This document shows positions 47,516 to 58,966 of a DNA stretch of 64,000 bases, piece by piece. Source of the DNA: Apodemus sylvaticus. Lineage: Eukaryota; Chordata; Mammalia; Rodentia; Muridae. A program made the translations under genes and the position numbers. The stretch lies in NCBI RefSeq assembly GCF_947179515.1, contig NC_067487.1:44642014-44706013 (forward strand), in the 5' to 3' direction. Below the pieces are notes generated by a model that was not told where the DNA came from, ran no database searches, and saw only the letters and a program-made list of their open reading frames with translations. Each line of letters begins with the position of its first letter. Position 1 is the stretch's first letter.

Positions 47516-47805
47516 GTCTTGGATTTTTTAAAAATAATTTATTTTGAGAATATTATATAATGTATTATATCCCTTTTCCTTTCTTCCTTACAAACCCTCT
47601 GGTATACACCTCTGCTCAGCTCTTTCAAATTTACAACCTTTGTTCTTTTCTGTATTGGATAAACAATTTTGCTCTCTTCCCCGAGGAAGGTGATTTTACC
47701 TGCTTTCAGTATTCCCTAGTTGTTCATAGTTCTTTGTGAAGGGTTGAGGCTCCCTGAGTTTTTTCTGGTCATTATTAATGTTTTCTATTGGTATCATCCT
47801 TTAAA
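47516..47805 (-). mobile_element. L1 (Lx-type) 3' UTR fragment
   Basis: Minus-strand Lx text: 'acaaaccctctggtatacac' and then 'ctcttccccgaggaaggtga' with ttcatagttctttgtgaagg and gttgaggctccctgag. Confidence 0.7.
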
Positions 47806-47814
47806 ACAACACTT

Positions 47815-48605
47815 TTTCTTCTAGTCCATTTCCATCTCTTTGTGTCAGCTTCTCACTCCCAGAAACACCCATTCCCTACCAGTGGTAACACTAGGCAGTC
47901 AGTGTCTCATTCAAACATCATCTGAGAAGGGTCTTTATTCTTCGTTCAAGTGGAAAATAACACAGACACTAAAGAATCACCAATTTAACGAGAGTGAGCG
48001 ACTTGGAGCACTTAGTCCTAAATGGAAAGTTCTCATCATACCCCTTCCATCCGGCCTTAGAAATCTCTGCAGAAGATGAGACTACATGGAAACTGTGACT
48101 TCCAGACACAAAGGACAGATGCACATATGAATTCCCAGAGGCCATAGCAGCAAACATAGGAACTGAACAGTTTCAAACCCAACACATTTGTTCTCATCAC
48201 TGAGTAGGGGAAAGAGACAGTGGCTCTAGTGCCTAGCCAAAATACTATCTACAATGGATTCCCACTGGCAAAAAACAAAATAATTTTCTCTAATGGAATC
48301 TCACTTGGTGTATTAAGCAAGCAAACTTCAGGGTTGGTCCCAACGGAGAGGAGTATTCAGAGAGAAGAAATTTAATTCGGAGATATTTTTGTAGAGTTAT
48401 CGCCTCATTCTGTTTTGTTAGGTGTGTACATGTGTGTGTTTGCTTCTTTTGTTTATTGTTTGCTTGCTTTTTAAAGAGAGAGAAAAGGTCAGTGAGGTTG
48501 GTTGCATGGGGATGATCTTGGAGGTGTTGAGGGAGGAAAAATGCAGTGTCGGAATATACTGTATAAAAAATGTTTTTGAATTAAAATAAATCTTTAAAAA
48601 AGAAA
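47815..48605 (+). mobile_element. L1 (Lx-type) 3' UTR, nearly complete
   Basis: Plus-strand Lx 3' UTR read end to end. It includes 'gacttggagcacttagtcct', 'ttagaaatctctgcagaaga', 'tgcacatatgaattcccaga', 'ctctaatggaatctcacttg' and 'tttttgtagagttatcgcct'. It ends with an aataaatctttaaaaaa tail. It is in the opposite orientation to, and adjacent to, another L1 fragment. Confidence 0.85.
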
Positions 48606-49179
48606 TCTCTTTGCTACATGCTTCAATATGCTACACATGAAGGGTCAGAGCACTGAATGATTATGGTTATTAGTTTTGTCTTGAAATGGTTTCTGGTTTA
48701 CCAGTGGAGAACAAAATATTGAGGTTACCCCTAAGACACAATAATATATAGATTAGAATATAAATATTACACAAATATGACTGAGCAGCTTTTTTATTAT
48801 GAAAAGAAGAATGAATCCTGTTTGGCATGCACACGTGAATTCACCTGGAAACTACAGCTAAAAAAGTAGTAGTAACAACATTCCTGAGCATATTTGAATA
48901 TCTGATGATACACTTTTAGGTTCTTAAGTAATGGTGTCTTCTTTGCCTTATATTTCCTAGGAAGGGAATATTTCTTGCTCTGTATAATGTAATCTCTTCC
49001 TGGGTGAGATTACATTTTCTGCATCTCTTTTCTTGAACCTGTTCTAGGACATGAGCTCAGCATTTTATTAAAGAAGGCCTGTGGTTCCAGACCATTCTTC
49101 TAATGTCCCTCTTATAATAGCGACCACTTTATGCCCCTGTACCATTGTTGGGACCATGTTTGTGCCAGGCTCCATGGTG
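48606..49179. other. Unique AT-rich stretch
   Basis: No repeat or gene recognised. Confidence 0.5.
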
Positions 49180-49370
49180 TTGTCTCTCTTACTTTCATAA
49201 GTCACATAAAAATAAGTTTGCTAAAATGATGGCAATATGCATAATGGAATATCATTCAGTCACGGAGAAGAATGGGATTTCATCATTTGTGTTATGCATA
49301 AGCTTAGAAGAAATTGCATTAAATGAAATAAATAAGATACAAATTTCAAGATGTTAACCTCATGTAAATA
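49180..49370 (+). mobile_element. Ancient L1M 3' UTR fragment
   Basis: The phrase 'aatggaatatcattcagtca', then a tgggatttcatcatttg segment and 'gcattaaatgaaataaataa', mirrors the old mammalian L1M 3' UTR. Short and diverged. Confidence 0.6.
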
Positions 49371-49379
49371 AGGCGAGCA

Positions 49380-49660
49380 GAAGTGATTTCCACGCCTTAG
49401 TTGAGGTCTTTACTATTTCTCCATTAGCATGCAGTAATGATAAATTAAGTGAAATTTGCATTCTGTTGGTAAATGGCCAACCATGATAGTAAGCATGACA
49501 TGCAAATCCCTTGATGTAATTTCCATCCTCTCAGGTCTCCTGTCCCCCGCCCCCTGCTGTTTCTTTTAGCCATTTGTTACAGCATTGGAAATTACCTCAA
49601 ATTAAAAAGTGCTGAAGAACAGCAACAATCAATTATCTTACTTTTTCCTTGAGTCAGGAG
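49380..49660. promoter_or_regulatory. Candidate enhancer with paired octamer motifs
   Basis: A repeat-free block with two perfect octamer (POU-factor) sites in inverted orientation: ATTTGCAT at 49454-49461 and ATGCAAAT at 49500-49507. A homeodomain-rich taatgataaattaa lies at 49435-49448, and a further AT-rich cluster near 49626-49637. Composition and motif density suggest a conserved developmental enhancer, but this is inference. Confidence 0.3.
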
Positions 49661-50797
49661 ATTACTGGCTTGATCCCCCTCTCTCTGATGGTCTCATGCA
49701 GCTGCAACCAAGGTGTTAGCCAAGGAGTGGTCTCTTCCTCTGTGTAGCACTAAGGAAATTATACACATCCAAGGTTACTCAAGATGGCAGAACCATTTCA
49801 TTTCTACAGAAGACTGAGGGAATCAGCTTCTTGTTGGTGAGATGTCTATTTTGTCTTTGTGCCCTATTTGACTGAGTGGTCATCCTTGTTGTCATTACTG
49901 TCACCGAGTTCTAGTCACTTCCTGTGTATTCCTTATACTCTTTATTTTGAAGGTAGAAAGTTTGTGTGTATTTTCCGAGTTACAGTTTCATTTTATGAAT
50001 AGGATATCTTGATGCACATCTTTGTAGGGGAAAAGTGGCCTTTCAACTAATGAATATTTTTCAAAATATTTCAGGTTTCCTTCAAAGATCAAGATCTAAA
50101 GCGTGCACTCTCACCTGTCAGAGTCAAACATCCATCAAAGTTGAACATTGATCTGGATCTGGGCTTAGGGATTCCCAAGCCCTGTGAAGGACAGGAAGAA
50201 CACTTGAATAATAACTCTCTGGACTCCCAGTACTCAGTCATTGAGAAGTGCATTATAAAATGGTGTAGAGGGCATGTTTTCTGGTTGGATGAGTGAGAAA
50301 GGAACACTTTATAAACAGGGCCTAGTGTAAGTGAATACAGAGAATATAAACCTTTGTTTTGATATGCTAAATTGAAATGCATCTGGCTATCTCCATTCCA
50401 TTCATTGATACTGAATACTTAGGACCTCACCAGTACCTTCTCTAGCAGTTCTCATCGCACTCCAGTGAGACAAGTCTCATTATCACAAGCTTAAATAGAA
50501 GAGGATCTTGAGAGTCAGCAAAGATAGCTAACTACATACCCAGAGGCTATTTACTTAATCAACCACATTCTGGACCATTTGATTTTGGTAGTTAATGTAC
50601 CAATATTAGTTCCCATCATTGAAATTTAATCTATTCAGTTAGAACATAGGGTTAGAACTTAATGAGGACTACCTTGCCTACTCATATTCTATAGCTGGAA
50701 AGCAAGTTGTAAGGGACAGAATCACACAGTGGTGTGATAGACAGGAGATGAAGGTCATATTAAAAAGCACATTAACGTTTGTCTTTCTAAATATAAT
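49661..50797. other. Unique stretch, no gene seen
   Basis: No repeat recognised. The minus-strand frame at 50089-50382 has no domain or splice support. Confidence 0.45.
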
Positions 50798-50842
50798 GTG
50801 ACATAATATAATATAATATAATATAATATAATATATACATAT
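50798..50842 (+). repeat. (ATAAT)n pentanucleotide microsatellite
   Basis: Seven or more pentamer units followed by TATACATA text. Confidence 0.9.
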
Positions 50843-52072
50843 ATACTGGGATGGCAGAAGTACTGGGTTTCCTCATGGTTAGGTTTTTGACATTTATTTT
50901 ATTTGGTTTATTATTTCCAAATATGTCTATTAGGTTAAATCTCACATGGTTTTTAAAAATAGAAAATTATATTACATTGTGCTGCTCCTTTTTTATTTAT
51001 CTTATTTAATTTATTGTTATTTTTTTATTATCTTATTTAATTTTATTATTAAATTTTTATGACAAAACCGAATTTAGTCATATGCCTGTCAAAAATTTAT
51101 GATTTTTCATGGAAATGTGGAACATGTCTTAATTATATATTTACATATTCAATATTAAAATATAATTGTTTGAATGTGTAATTAAATATGCTTTTAGGAG
51201 GGACTTCTTTATTTCCAGTTTTAAAAGGCTTTTAAATTTTGAAAATAACAGAAAGTTGATTTTTAACTCTGTGGTATTACTATCTATAATCTATATATCT
51301 ATATCACACCAATCTGAAACAGAGTGATCACGAAAGAATATTCTATGATTTGTAAGATGCAGAGTGCTATACCATTTAATCGGAGATCCAAGTTCTTCAA
51401 ATTAGGCACTGGCACTAGATCCAGTTCACATAGTATGAATTCAGCTGTGAGGGAGAGGAAAATGTGCCTTAATCACACGGATGATTATTTTAAGATCCTC
51501 AGTGGATTAGATAATATCCATCTGCAGAAGCAATGCCCATTTCTTCTCTGAGTTCATATATATATATATATAAATATATATATAATCACATATACATAAT
51601 AAATAATATTTATCCATGTTTCTGAATTCCCCAAATTAAAATTACCCATCATAACTCTGAATAAACTTTGTAACCAAATACAGATATCTCAAAGACTGCA
51701 ACAGGAATGGCTTCCTCTGTCATTCAATTATCACAAACCAGACTTTTTTCTTTTGAGATGACGTCACATTCAATGGTCCAGACTAGTCCTGAACTTACTG
51801 CAGTTCTCCTTCCTCAGCTCCATAGTCTTGAGTCACAGCATCTGTTTTTAAGACCATCTTTCTCACCAGGATTTGGAAGTGAGACTTTTATGAATACCCC
51901 CTGGATTCTGTGTAAAAAGAAAGTCAGTTTACTATCATATGGCCATACAAGGGGTCTTGTTTCCATAGGCATTCCTGGCTGTTTCCTCTCATAGGTAAAG
52001 GGTTACATGTCTTACATGACCCAAGTGGTAACTTTATTCACCTTGAGCAGTTTGAGATGTATTCCAGTGAGA
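50843..52072. other. AT-rich unique stretch
   Basis: Contains a TA-rich patch (51558-51590). Nothing else recognised. Confidence 0.5.
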
Positions 52073-52073
52073 T

Positions 52074-52136
<63 letters not shown>
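52073..52136 (+). repeat. (TC)n microsatellite
   Basis: About 31 uninterrupted TC units. Confidence 0.95.
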
Positions 52137-52139
<3 letters not shown>

Positions 52140-52479
52140 TTTTATAGACATATTTCTGGTGAATTTGATATGCTACATTCTGGTCTCTACTTCATTCATA
52201 TAGTGTCAATAGAACCATACAATAAAAATCGTATGATCAAGCATGACACATGCGTAGAGAATCACATGACTTTTGTTAAAAGTTCTACTTCTAAATATTA
52301 ATCTTACATTTAATCTGTTGTTTTCTGCAGTTATGTCTCACTAGTTAATGTTCTGAATCTTTGCTACTGTTTTTTCCAATCAGCAAAAATACAATTATCT
52401 AAATAATATTGAACATGTCCTCAACATGACAGAAATTTAGCATAAGCCAGGCATAAGAGCTTAACTAGTCACCCATGGG

Positions 52480-52775
52480 CAAAATGTTAAATCAGGATCA
52501 GATAAACCATCTAAACAGTACCATAACCCCTAAAGAAATAGAAGCAGTCGTTAAACGTCTCCCGACCAATAAAAAAAAAAAAATCCCAGTACCAGATGGG
52601 TTTAGTGCAGCATTCTATCAGAACTTCATAGAAGACCTGACACCAATACTTTTCAAACTATTCCACAAAATAGAAACAGAAGAAACACTACCCAATTCAT
52701 TCTATGAAGCCACAATTATGCTTATACCAAACAACACAAAGACCAAACCAAAGAAGAAAGAGAGCTTCAGACCAA
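52480..52775 (+). pseudogene. L1 ORF2 reverse transcriptase N-terminal fragment
   Basis: The open plus-strand frame reads LNQDQINHLNSTITPKEIEA, then PDGFSAAFYQNFIEDLTPIL, FKLFHKIE and LPNSFYEATIMLIP. These are the conserved blocks at the start of the L1 ORF2 reverse transcriptase domain. The catalytic palm with its FADD-type motif is absent, because homology stops near 52775. An A-run (about 52568-52580) has expanded in frame, giving NKKKKIPVPDG in place of the usual KKSPGPDG. Unlike ordinary truncated L1s it lacks the 3' end, so a later deletion is likely. Confidence 0.9.
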
Positions 52776-53537
52776 ATCTTGAATTTAAGGAATGAGAATT
52801 TTTCTTTTAAGTTTTGAACATGTATTTTGCCAATTTACCCTTAAAAATAATGGTATAAAGTCACCCAGCTATATTATTGTATATGAGATTATGTGGGTAT
52901 GAGATTGGTGATGTGTAATAAGGGCCTCTGTATTATTTCTAATTATTTTATATGAAAGCTTTATTACCTTTAAAATATGTATTTAGTTAGGCAATAGAAA
53001 AATTTTTACATAATAATTGTTGTTTCTTATTTACTTCTTTATATTTTCTACTTTTTCTAGTAATGTTAGATTTTCCTTTTTAATTAATAGGAATTCTTTT
53101 TATATAATAATTTATACATTTGTTAATGTGTTTTATCCAAAATAGCTTCCTACCATCCATTTACTAGTCTGTTGTAACATTTTATTAGATGACTTTTTTT
53201 ACTTCTCATAATGCAGAAACATAATTTTGAGATATGTATGTTCTTATTGTTATATTTAAATGTCATAACATCTCCTGATTTAATACTATCATTTATTTTT
53301 ATTACTTCGGCTGCTTCTTTTAAACTTATGCAGATTCCACATATAATCCTCCATCCCTCATCTCCATGTGTGCTATTATTAGCACGTCATTTTGTCATGG
53401 GCTGTAGCAATTTCATGGCCTCTATCTCAACTGATGAGCATACCAGCCTTTCTAACGCCAACTGTTTATAAAGAAGTCTGTACTTGGAACATAAAAGATT
53501 ATACATTTTTCGTTAATTGAAAGTAGAATTTTTTAAG
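52776..53537. other. AT-rich unique stretch
   Basis: No gene. The frame at 53211-53471 has no recognised family. Confidence 0.45.
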
Positions 53538-53660
53538 ACCCAAGAGTGCTGGCACACACCTTTAATTCCAGCATTCCAGAAAGGGGTAGGTAGATCTCTC
53601 AGTTTGAGGCCAGTCTAACTCCTAGCCTACAAAGTAAGTTCCAGGATAATCAGAACAACA
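53538..53660 (+). mobile_element. B1 SINE, diverged
   Basis: B1 text: 'gctggcacacacctttaatt' with ccagcattcca, 'cagtttgaggccagtctaac', and 'tacaaagtaagttccaggat'. It runs directly into a GAAA-rich tail. Confidence 0.85.
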
Positions 53661-53670
53661 AAAAAAAAAA

Positions 53671-53702
<32 letters not shown>

Positions 53703-53784
53703 AAAGATAGAAAGGAAGGAAGAAAGGAAGAATGAATGAATGAATGAAGGGAGGGAGGAAGGAAGGATCCCCCAACCAAATCTA

Positions 53785-53840
<56 letters not shown>
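53661..53840 (+). repeat. (GAAA)n tail plus (CT)n microsatellite
   Basis: The B1 A-tail continues as GAAA/GGAA/GAAT purine units to about 53768. A short unique bridge is followed by a CT run (53784-53839). The purine strand switches to the pyrimidine strand within 20 bp. Confidence 0.95.
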
Positions 53841-53843
<3 letters not shown>

Positions 53844-53994
53844 GAATATAAACAGGCATCTAAGATAAAATAAAAATAAACTAGAATAGAACAAAACAAA
53901 CAAACAGCACAAGAAAGCAAAACAGAAAAAGCACAAACACCATTCATTTTCAGCGGCCACAGGCAGAGTTGTCCCTGCTCCTCTCCTGAGCAAA

Positions 53995-54470
53995 GTTAAA
54001 GAGCTGACCCTGATGGTGCAGACAGAGGAGGGCTGGCAGGCTGACCAAGTCACGAATCACCCAGGCCCAGATCCGGGGCTTTGAGTTGGCCCAACCCAAC
54101 ATCTCCCATGTCTACAATCTGTTGGAGAGTCTGGAACATCTGGTCCTGCAGATCCAAAGCAACAAGGGGTAACATCCGGATATCTGAGAGGAGTCCAGTG
54201 AGGATCCAGTATTAATAGTGTAGTAGAAGTCAGAGGCCTCAAACAAAACCATGACTTACTGCAATGAACCTATGCAAATTAAGCTGTTTGGACAAAGGGG
54301 GATATTATGTGACACACCATACACACTATAGATTCTGTAGTGATATGATTTTTAATTTTATTTTTTGTTTTCTTTTGCAGGGTTGAAGGATAGATATCAA
54401 GGGATAAGGAGGTGATGGGATTGGGCTGTATCATGTGATGTTCACAAAAACTCAATAAACGTTTTTAATA
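53995..54470 (+). mobile_element. L1 (Lx-type) 3' UTR, first of two adjacent
   Basis: It shares 'cccagatccggggctttgag' with the element at 42075 and ends with a typical L1 terminus, 'tcatgtgatgttcacaaaaa' followed by an aataaa signal. A short in-frame stretch (RLTKSRITQAQIRGFELAQP) ends at a stop and has no recognised family. Confidence 0.55.
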
Positions 54471-54477
54471 TAAGCCC

Positions 54478-54866
54478 CCAAATGTGATGAGGATGCTTCA
54501 ATGTAGCTCTCCACAATTGGTAGCTCCTGGCAGGGTCTGGATGGAAATGGACTCAATTTTCTTTTATGGGCTGGCCACTAAGTGTATAAAAAAATGGACT
54601 TGTTTTCTCCTCCTCCTCCTCCTCCTCCTCCTCCTCCTTCTCCCCCTCCTCCTTCTCCTCCTCCTCCTCCTTCTCCTCCTCCTCTTCTTCCTCCTCTTCC
54701 TTCTCCTCCTTCTCTTCCTTCTCTTCTTTCTCCCCCTCCTCATCTTCTTAGAGGTGAGGAGGATCACAAGAGTGGCAAGCAGAACTATGGGTACTTGAAG
54801 CGAGTGTGCTCAGGGTTTATGATGTGAATTTCCTAATAATCAATAAAGATGTTATTAAAAGAAAAT
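54478..54866 (+). mobile_element. L1 (Lx-type) 3' UTR with (TCC)n tract
   Basis: A second 3' UTR copy: 'caatgtagctctccacaatt', 'tggactcaattttcttttat', a TCC/TTC tract (54607-54750), then 'gtgtgctcagggtttatgat' with gtgaatttcctaataatc and an aataaa end. The proline-repeat and arginine-repeat frames across the tract are not genes. Confidence 0.75.
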
Positions 54867-55790
54867 TGTTTTACATTCAATATCTAGTTTAAACCTTATA
54901 AATACTAAATGGAACTTGTCTCCCCTTGTAATAGTGAAAAAACTAAAAAAAAAAAATTAGTTCATTTCTTTACTGGATAGACGAGCTAGGATTCTAAGAA
55001 AAGACCCTTGAACATTATATGAGAAATAATAAACCATTTTATTTTTAGAATGAAAGACTTAATATGTATCAATAAATCTGTATGTGTACAATGCAAATAA
55101 TTGGAAAAAAGCATCCAAATAGTTTTACTTACTGAATTGCTTTTTCTTATTACTGAATTGGCGATGCCTAGCCATTGAAATGATTGATATAGTCATGGAT
55201 TTTTTCCACCGAAAGATAATAGCTCACCACATCACTTCTATGATAGTTTATTTCACTAGTTTCAAAGCATGATTATAGTTTGGAACAAAAAAAATCAAAT
55301 AATATTCACTCTATGAACAGCTTATGACAGTCCATTTTAATATTAAAACAACTACAGATTGTTTGGTTACTGGGAAGCATCTAAGCTTTTTTTGAGCGGG
55401 CTTGTGAAATGAACTTGATATATCTTGATCATTAATATTCTTTATTATATAGCTTTAAGCTGTTAAACTGAGAACAAGAGAAAGCAAAACCCTTCCAAAG
55501 TCTAGAAGGTGATGCCCAAGAAATGTCCTGAGTTACTCAGTCATTTGGCCACTGTGGTCTTTGCTGATTTCCTTTTTAAAAGATGAAGCAGAAGAATATT
55601 ACTCACTACTTTCTGTCCTGGAGGCTTGAGAGCTTCCCGAATGCATGAATCCACATGCTATGGTGATAATCCTTGAATAATACTCACACGAAGTTCATAT
55701 TCTGCTGTTGAGCAGCATGGTTTAGAAAGCCTGTAGCTCTACCTGAAGAACCTACTTAGGCAGTTTTCATTTTTTTTTTTTAAATTGAAA
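54867..55790. other. AT-rich unique stretch
   Basis: Nothing recognised besides short A- and T-runs. Confidence 0.5.
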
Positions 55791-55943
55791 GTAGTTTGCC
55801 TGAAAACTTATGTGTGCATCATGGGTTTCCTGTGGAACTGGGGTTAAGGACGGTTGTGAACTGTCATGCGGATGCTGAGGATTTAACCTGGGTCCTTGAA
55901 ATAGCAGTCAGTGCTCTTAATGAATGAGACACCTGTCCAGCCC
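55791..55943 (-). mobile_element. B3/B2-type SINE
   Basis: Minus-strand text 'tgtggaactggggttaagga', ggttgtgaactgtcatgcgg, 'gaggatttaacctgggtcct', 'agcagtcagtgctcttaatg' and acctgtccagcc gives the full B3-like order. Confidence 0.8.
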
Positions 55944-56013
55944 TTCCTTATACATAGTTTATGTTGAAGCGGTTGAATGTCATGTATAGATTACGGAAGC
56001 AAAGACTTGCTAT

Positions 56014-56221
56014 AAGAAACATTTCTTTAGCCGGGTGGTGGTGGCACACGCCTTTAATCCCAGCACATGGGAGGCAGAGGCAGGCGGATTTCTGAGTTTG
56101 AGGCCAGCCTGGTCTACAGAGTGAGTTCCAGGACAGCCAAGGCTATACAGAGAAACCCTGTCTCAAAAATCCAAAAAAAAAAAAAAAAAAAAAAAAAGGA
56201 AAAAAAAAGAAACATTTCTTT
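56014..56221 (+). mobile_element. Full-length B1 SINE with 15-bp TSD
   Basis: A near-consensus mouse B1 starts at 56030 ('gccgggtggtggtggcacac') and passes through aggcagaggcaggcggattt and 'ggccagcctggtctacagag' to an A-rich tail. The 15-bp aagaaacatttcttt is perfect on both sides (56014-56028 and 56207-56221). Low divergence and an intact duplication show a recent insertion. Confidence 0.97.
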
Positions 56222-57744
56222 TTTCACCTTTTCAACAACTTCAAATATTTCTCTTGTTTTCTACATGATTTAAATTCCTGATTACCAAATGGTCTCCTAA
56301 TCCATCCTGATATGGGGTTCAATATTATGCTGTTGTTTTTAATATTGCATTTTCACAACAACATTATGTTTCAAAATTAATTTTTCCATGTGAAATATCT
56401 ATTTTCACTTCTGTACACTTCATAAATTACATCTTTTAAAGATATTTCATGTACATTCATTTCTGTATACCTACGAGCTTTTAGGTATGTTTTCTATGAC
56501 ACTGTTTCTACTCTCTCTTATTCCCTCTTACATTTATTAACATTTCACACTTGGGTAATTGTTACATTGATTATTTATCACAATTTGAATCCAAATGGTA
56601 GGAAAGGTAGTGTATCCGTGGCATCGTCTCCACTGACATGAGGTATATGAGAAAAGTTTTTCATAGGCTGGTCTTCCAATAATGGTTAGTATTAATTCCA
56701 AATATCAATGCAAAAGTGAATGTTTGAGCAAAATTATCCCACTCAAGAAAAAGCAGAAGAGTAAGACACAGAAAAAAATTGAGCAAAAAACCATTGTTAA
56801 TTCCTGGAATTACTCCTCGAGTTTGAGAGTAGGGGCTGAACTGGCAAGACAAATGAAAGGCTTATTGTTTCATTTTAATCTTGTCTTTATTCCTCATCTC
56901 TTTGGAGGAAAATAATTGTATCTCATCTTTTTCTTTTCTGTTAGATCTAATTGTGAGAGACGGGAAAATGATTTTAAAAGATTTTCTTAGAGGGAAGATG
57001 CGTCAGTTTGGTACGGAATGTTTTACACATGGTAAAAAGTGAAGGAAAGCTTTTGGGGGAATAAGGCACATACGTTTGGAAGTACTGAAATACGTAAGAC
57101 CATGGCGAAATTTTCTAGTTAAAAGGTCGCATTGAACCCTAGCTTCACTAGTCTAATGTGCTTCTCTTCTGAAAATTCACTGATATTATTTAACATTTTT
57201 CAATAATAAGATAAATGCTGTCTTTTCCAAGACAGAAAATTATAATTAAGAAACCCTATCTATTGTATTTAGCTTATACAATTATGATTTTGAAGAATGA
57301 AAAATTTTATCTTGACCGTCTATAATTAATCAATTCTGCAATGCAAAAGAAGGAATTAACCTCCACTGTTGGATGATAGTTTAAATTTTACTTTTACTCA
57401 TATTTCCATATAATATTTCATAGGTGTTAGTGGAATTATTGGTTGGCCAGTCATCTCATTGGTTGCATAGTTATTTAAGTACTGTAGACATCTGAAAAAG
57501 AGTATTCAGATTCCAATAATCTACGTTATTAGGATTTTTATTTTTACTTAAAGTCTCATGCTTATCAAGTGTACTTGGACTTAAAATGTTTCTGTTTTAT
57601 TTGACTTCTGCTTGGGTTATTTTGGCTGTTTAAAATATGTTCTAAGAGAAGGACTTAACAGTTCACCATATCAGTCTTAGTTAAGTGCTTAAGAATTAAA
57701 ATAGAAGAAAATAGAATGGATAAGATAGGTATTTTAATATTAGG
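56222..57744. other. AT-rich unique stretch
   Basis: No repeat or gene recognised over about 1.5 kb. Confidence 0.5.
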
Positions 57745-57985
57745 TGAATAATCTATCTTCAGCTGTTATAATAAAATATTCTAGTAAAACACAACTGAAG
57801 GGAGAGAGGGGGTACTACTTAACAATTGCAGGTTATAGTCCATCCCAGAGGGGAAGCCACAATGGCAGAATCTTGAAGCAGCAAGTTACAACATTCCCAC
57901 AATCAAGAGCAGAGAGAAAGAACTACATGCACAGTTCCTTCCTCACCAGTGCTCAGTTGAATTTCTTCACTTTTATTGAGAGTTT
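57745..57985 (+). mobile_element. URR1B-like hAT element
   Basis: 'caggttatagtccatcccag' with aggggaagcc, 'atcttgaagcagcaagttac' and 'cacaatcaagagcagagaga' follow the same recalled rodent hAT consensus as the copy at 44945. The 160-codon plus-strand frame (57744-58226) spans this and the next L1 and is not a gene. Confidence 0.6.
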
Positions 57986-58966
57986 TATCAGCACTTTACT
58001 CAGTCACCATCAGGTAAGCGTCCCCTGTAGCAGTTGGGAACAAACACAGAGACCCATAACCACACATCACACAGAGAAAACCCTTGGGACACGTAGCTCT
58101 AAATGGGATGTTCCCATTAAATCTCTCCTCCGAGTTAGGGAACTTCACAGGCTTAGAAGTGGAAGGAGTATGGGAACCAGAGGGGATGGAGGACTCCAGG
58201 AGAACATGGTTGGCCAAAGAAACTAATCAAAAGTCATATGAACTCACAGAGACCTAAGCAGGATATCAGGAAGAATATTTGATATTGAGCTATTGAAAGA
58301 AGCAGGCTCAAGAAAAAAAAAGGTTGAGGAATGTGTTCCTTATATCTTGATCATCTTAATCAGACTCTAGATACAGTGAGCATGGGGCTTTTGTCTATTG
58401 CTTTGTTTGTTTCTTAACTATTTTGTTTATGCTTTGTTTGTTCCTTGATCTAGAACTGACCCTATTCTTTGCATGTACTTCAAATGGTATAAAATTAGGC
58501 TGAGGAAAAAATAAACTTGCTTTAGCAGTTGCTGCAGTCATGCTATAGTGTTGTCTGATGGTCTTTTCTCTCTTTAATCCATGCTCCCTCCCTCGAGACC
58601 CTGTTGACTGACTGTGTTTGGTCAAAGTAGCAAGCATAGGCCTGATACAGGTTGATATACGGTTTTCTGTATATACATTGTAGCTTTAAGATTATATATT
58701 TATGGGACGTCTGAGTGAGTGTATGACTGGGTGGGTCTCTGATTCTTGTGCACTCTCTTGGGTCTCTTCCTTCTGTTTTGTTTCTTTGGCCAATTTTGAT
58801 GTGATATTTTTGTTCTCTCTTAGTATATTTTGTCATGTTTGGTTGTTGTCTCTTAGATACCTGTGCTTTTCTTTGCTTTTTTTCTTTTTTAATGCACTTT
58901 TTTTTTTTAGTCAGAGAAAGAACTGAAAAAAACAATAAAGATTTAAAAGAATGGAAACAGAAATTG
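57986..58966 (+). mobile_element. L1 (Lx-type) 3' UTR interrupted by an LTR
   Basis: The left part has 'gtagctctaaatgggatgtt', 'gaggactccaggagaacatg' and 'catatgaactcacagagacc'. The right part, from 58631, has 'caagcataggcctgatacag', then 'acgtctgagtgagtgtatga' and 'gtttggttgttgtctcttag'. Together they read as one Lx 3' UTR split at 58261/58631. The end near 58966 has a tail with aataaagattt. Confidence 0.8.
58256..58630 (+). mobile_element. Nested solo LTR of an ERVK-type element
   Basis: The insert at 58262-58624 carries a ggtataaaatt promoter-like motif (58489-58499), an aataaa signal about 20 bp later (58510-58515), then text ending ...ggtca. It is flanked by aagcag (58256-58261) and aagtag (58625-58630), a 6-bp duplication with one mismatch. 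No viral genes are present. The first base pair of the LTR appears mutated from TG. The group assignment is inference. Confidence 0.6.

Noticed and set aside
49145..49357. 70-residue plus-strand frame as a small gene
   Set aside because: Most of it is an old L1M 3' UTR.
54484..54827. Open frames with proline, leucine or arginine runs
   Set aside because: All arise from the (TCC)n/(TTC)n tract inside an L1 3' UTR and are open in several frames at once.
57744..58226. 160-residue plus-strand frame, the longest in the window
   Set aside because: It spans a URR1-like hAT element and an L1 3' UTR, both non-coding, and has no protein-family similarity that I recognise.
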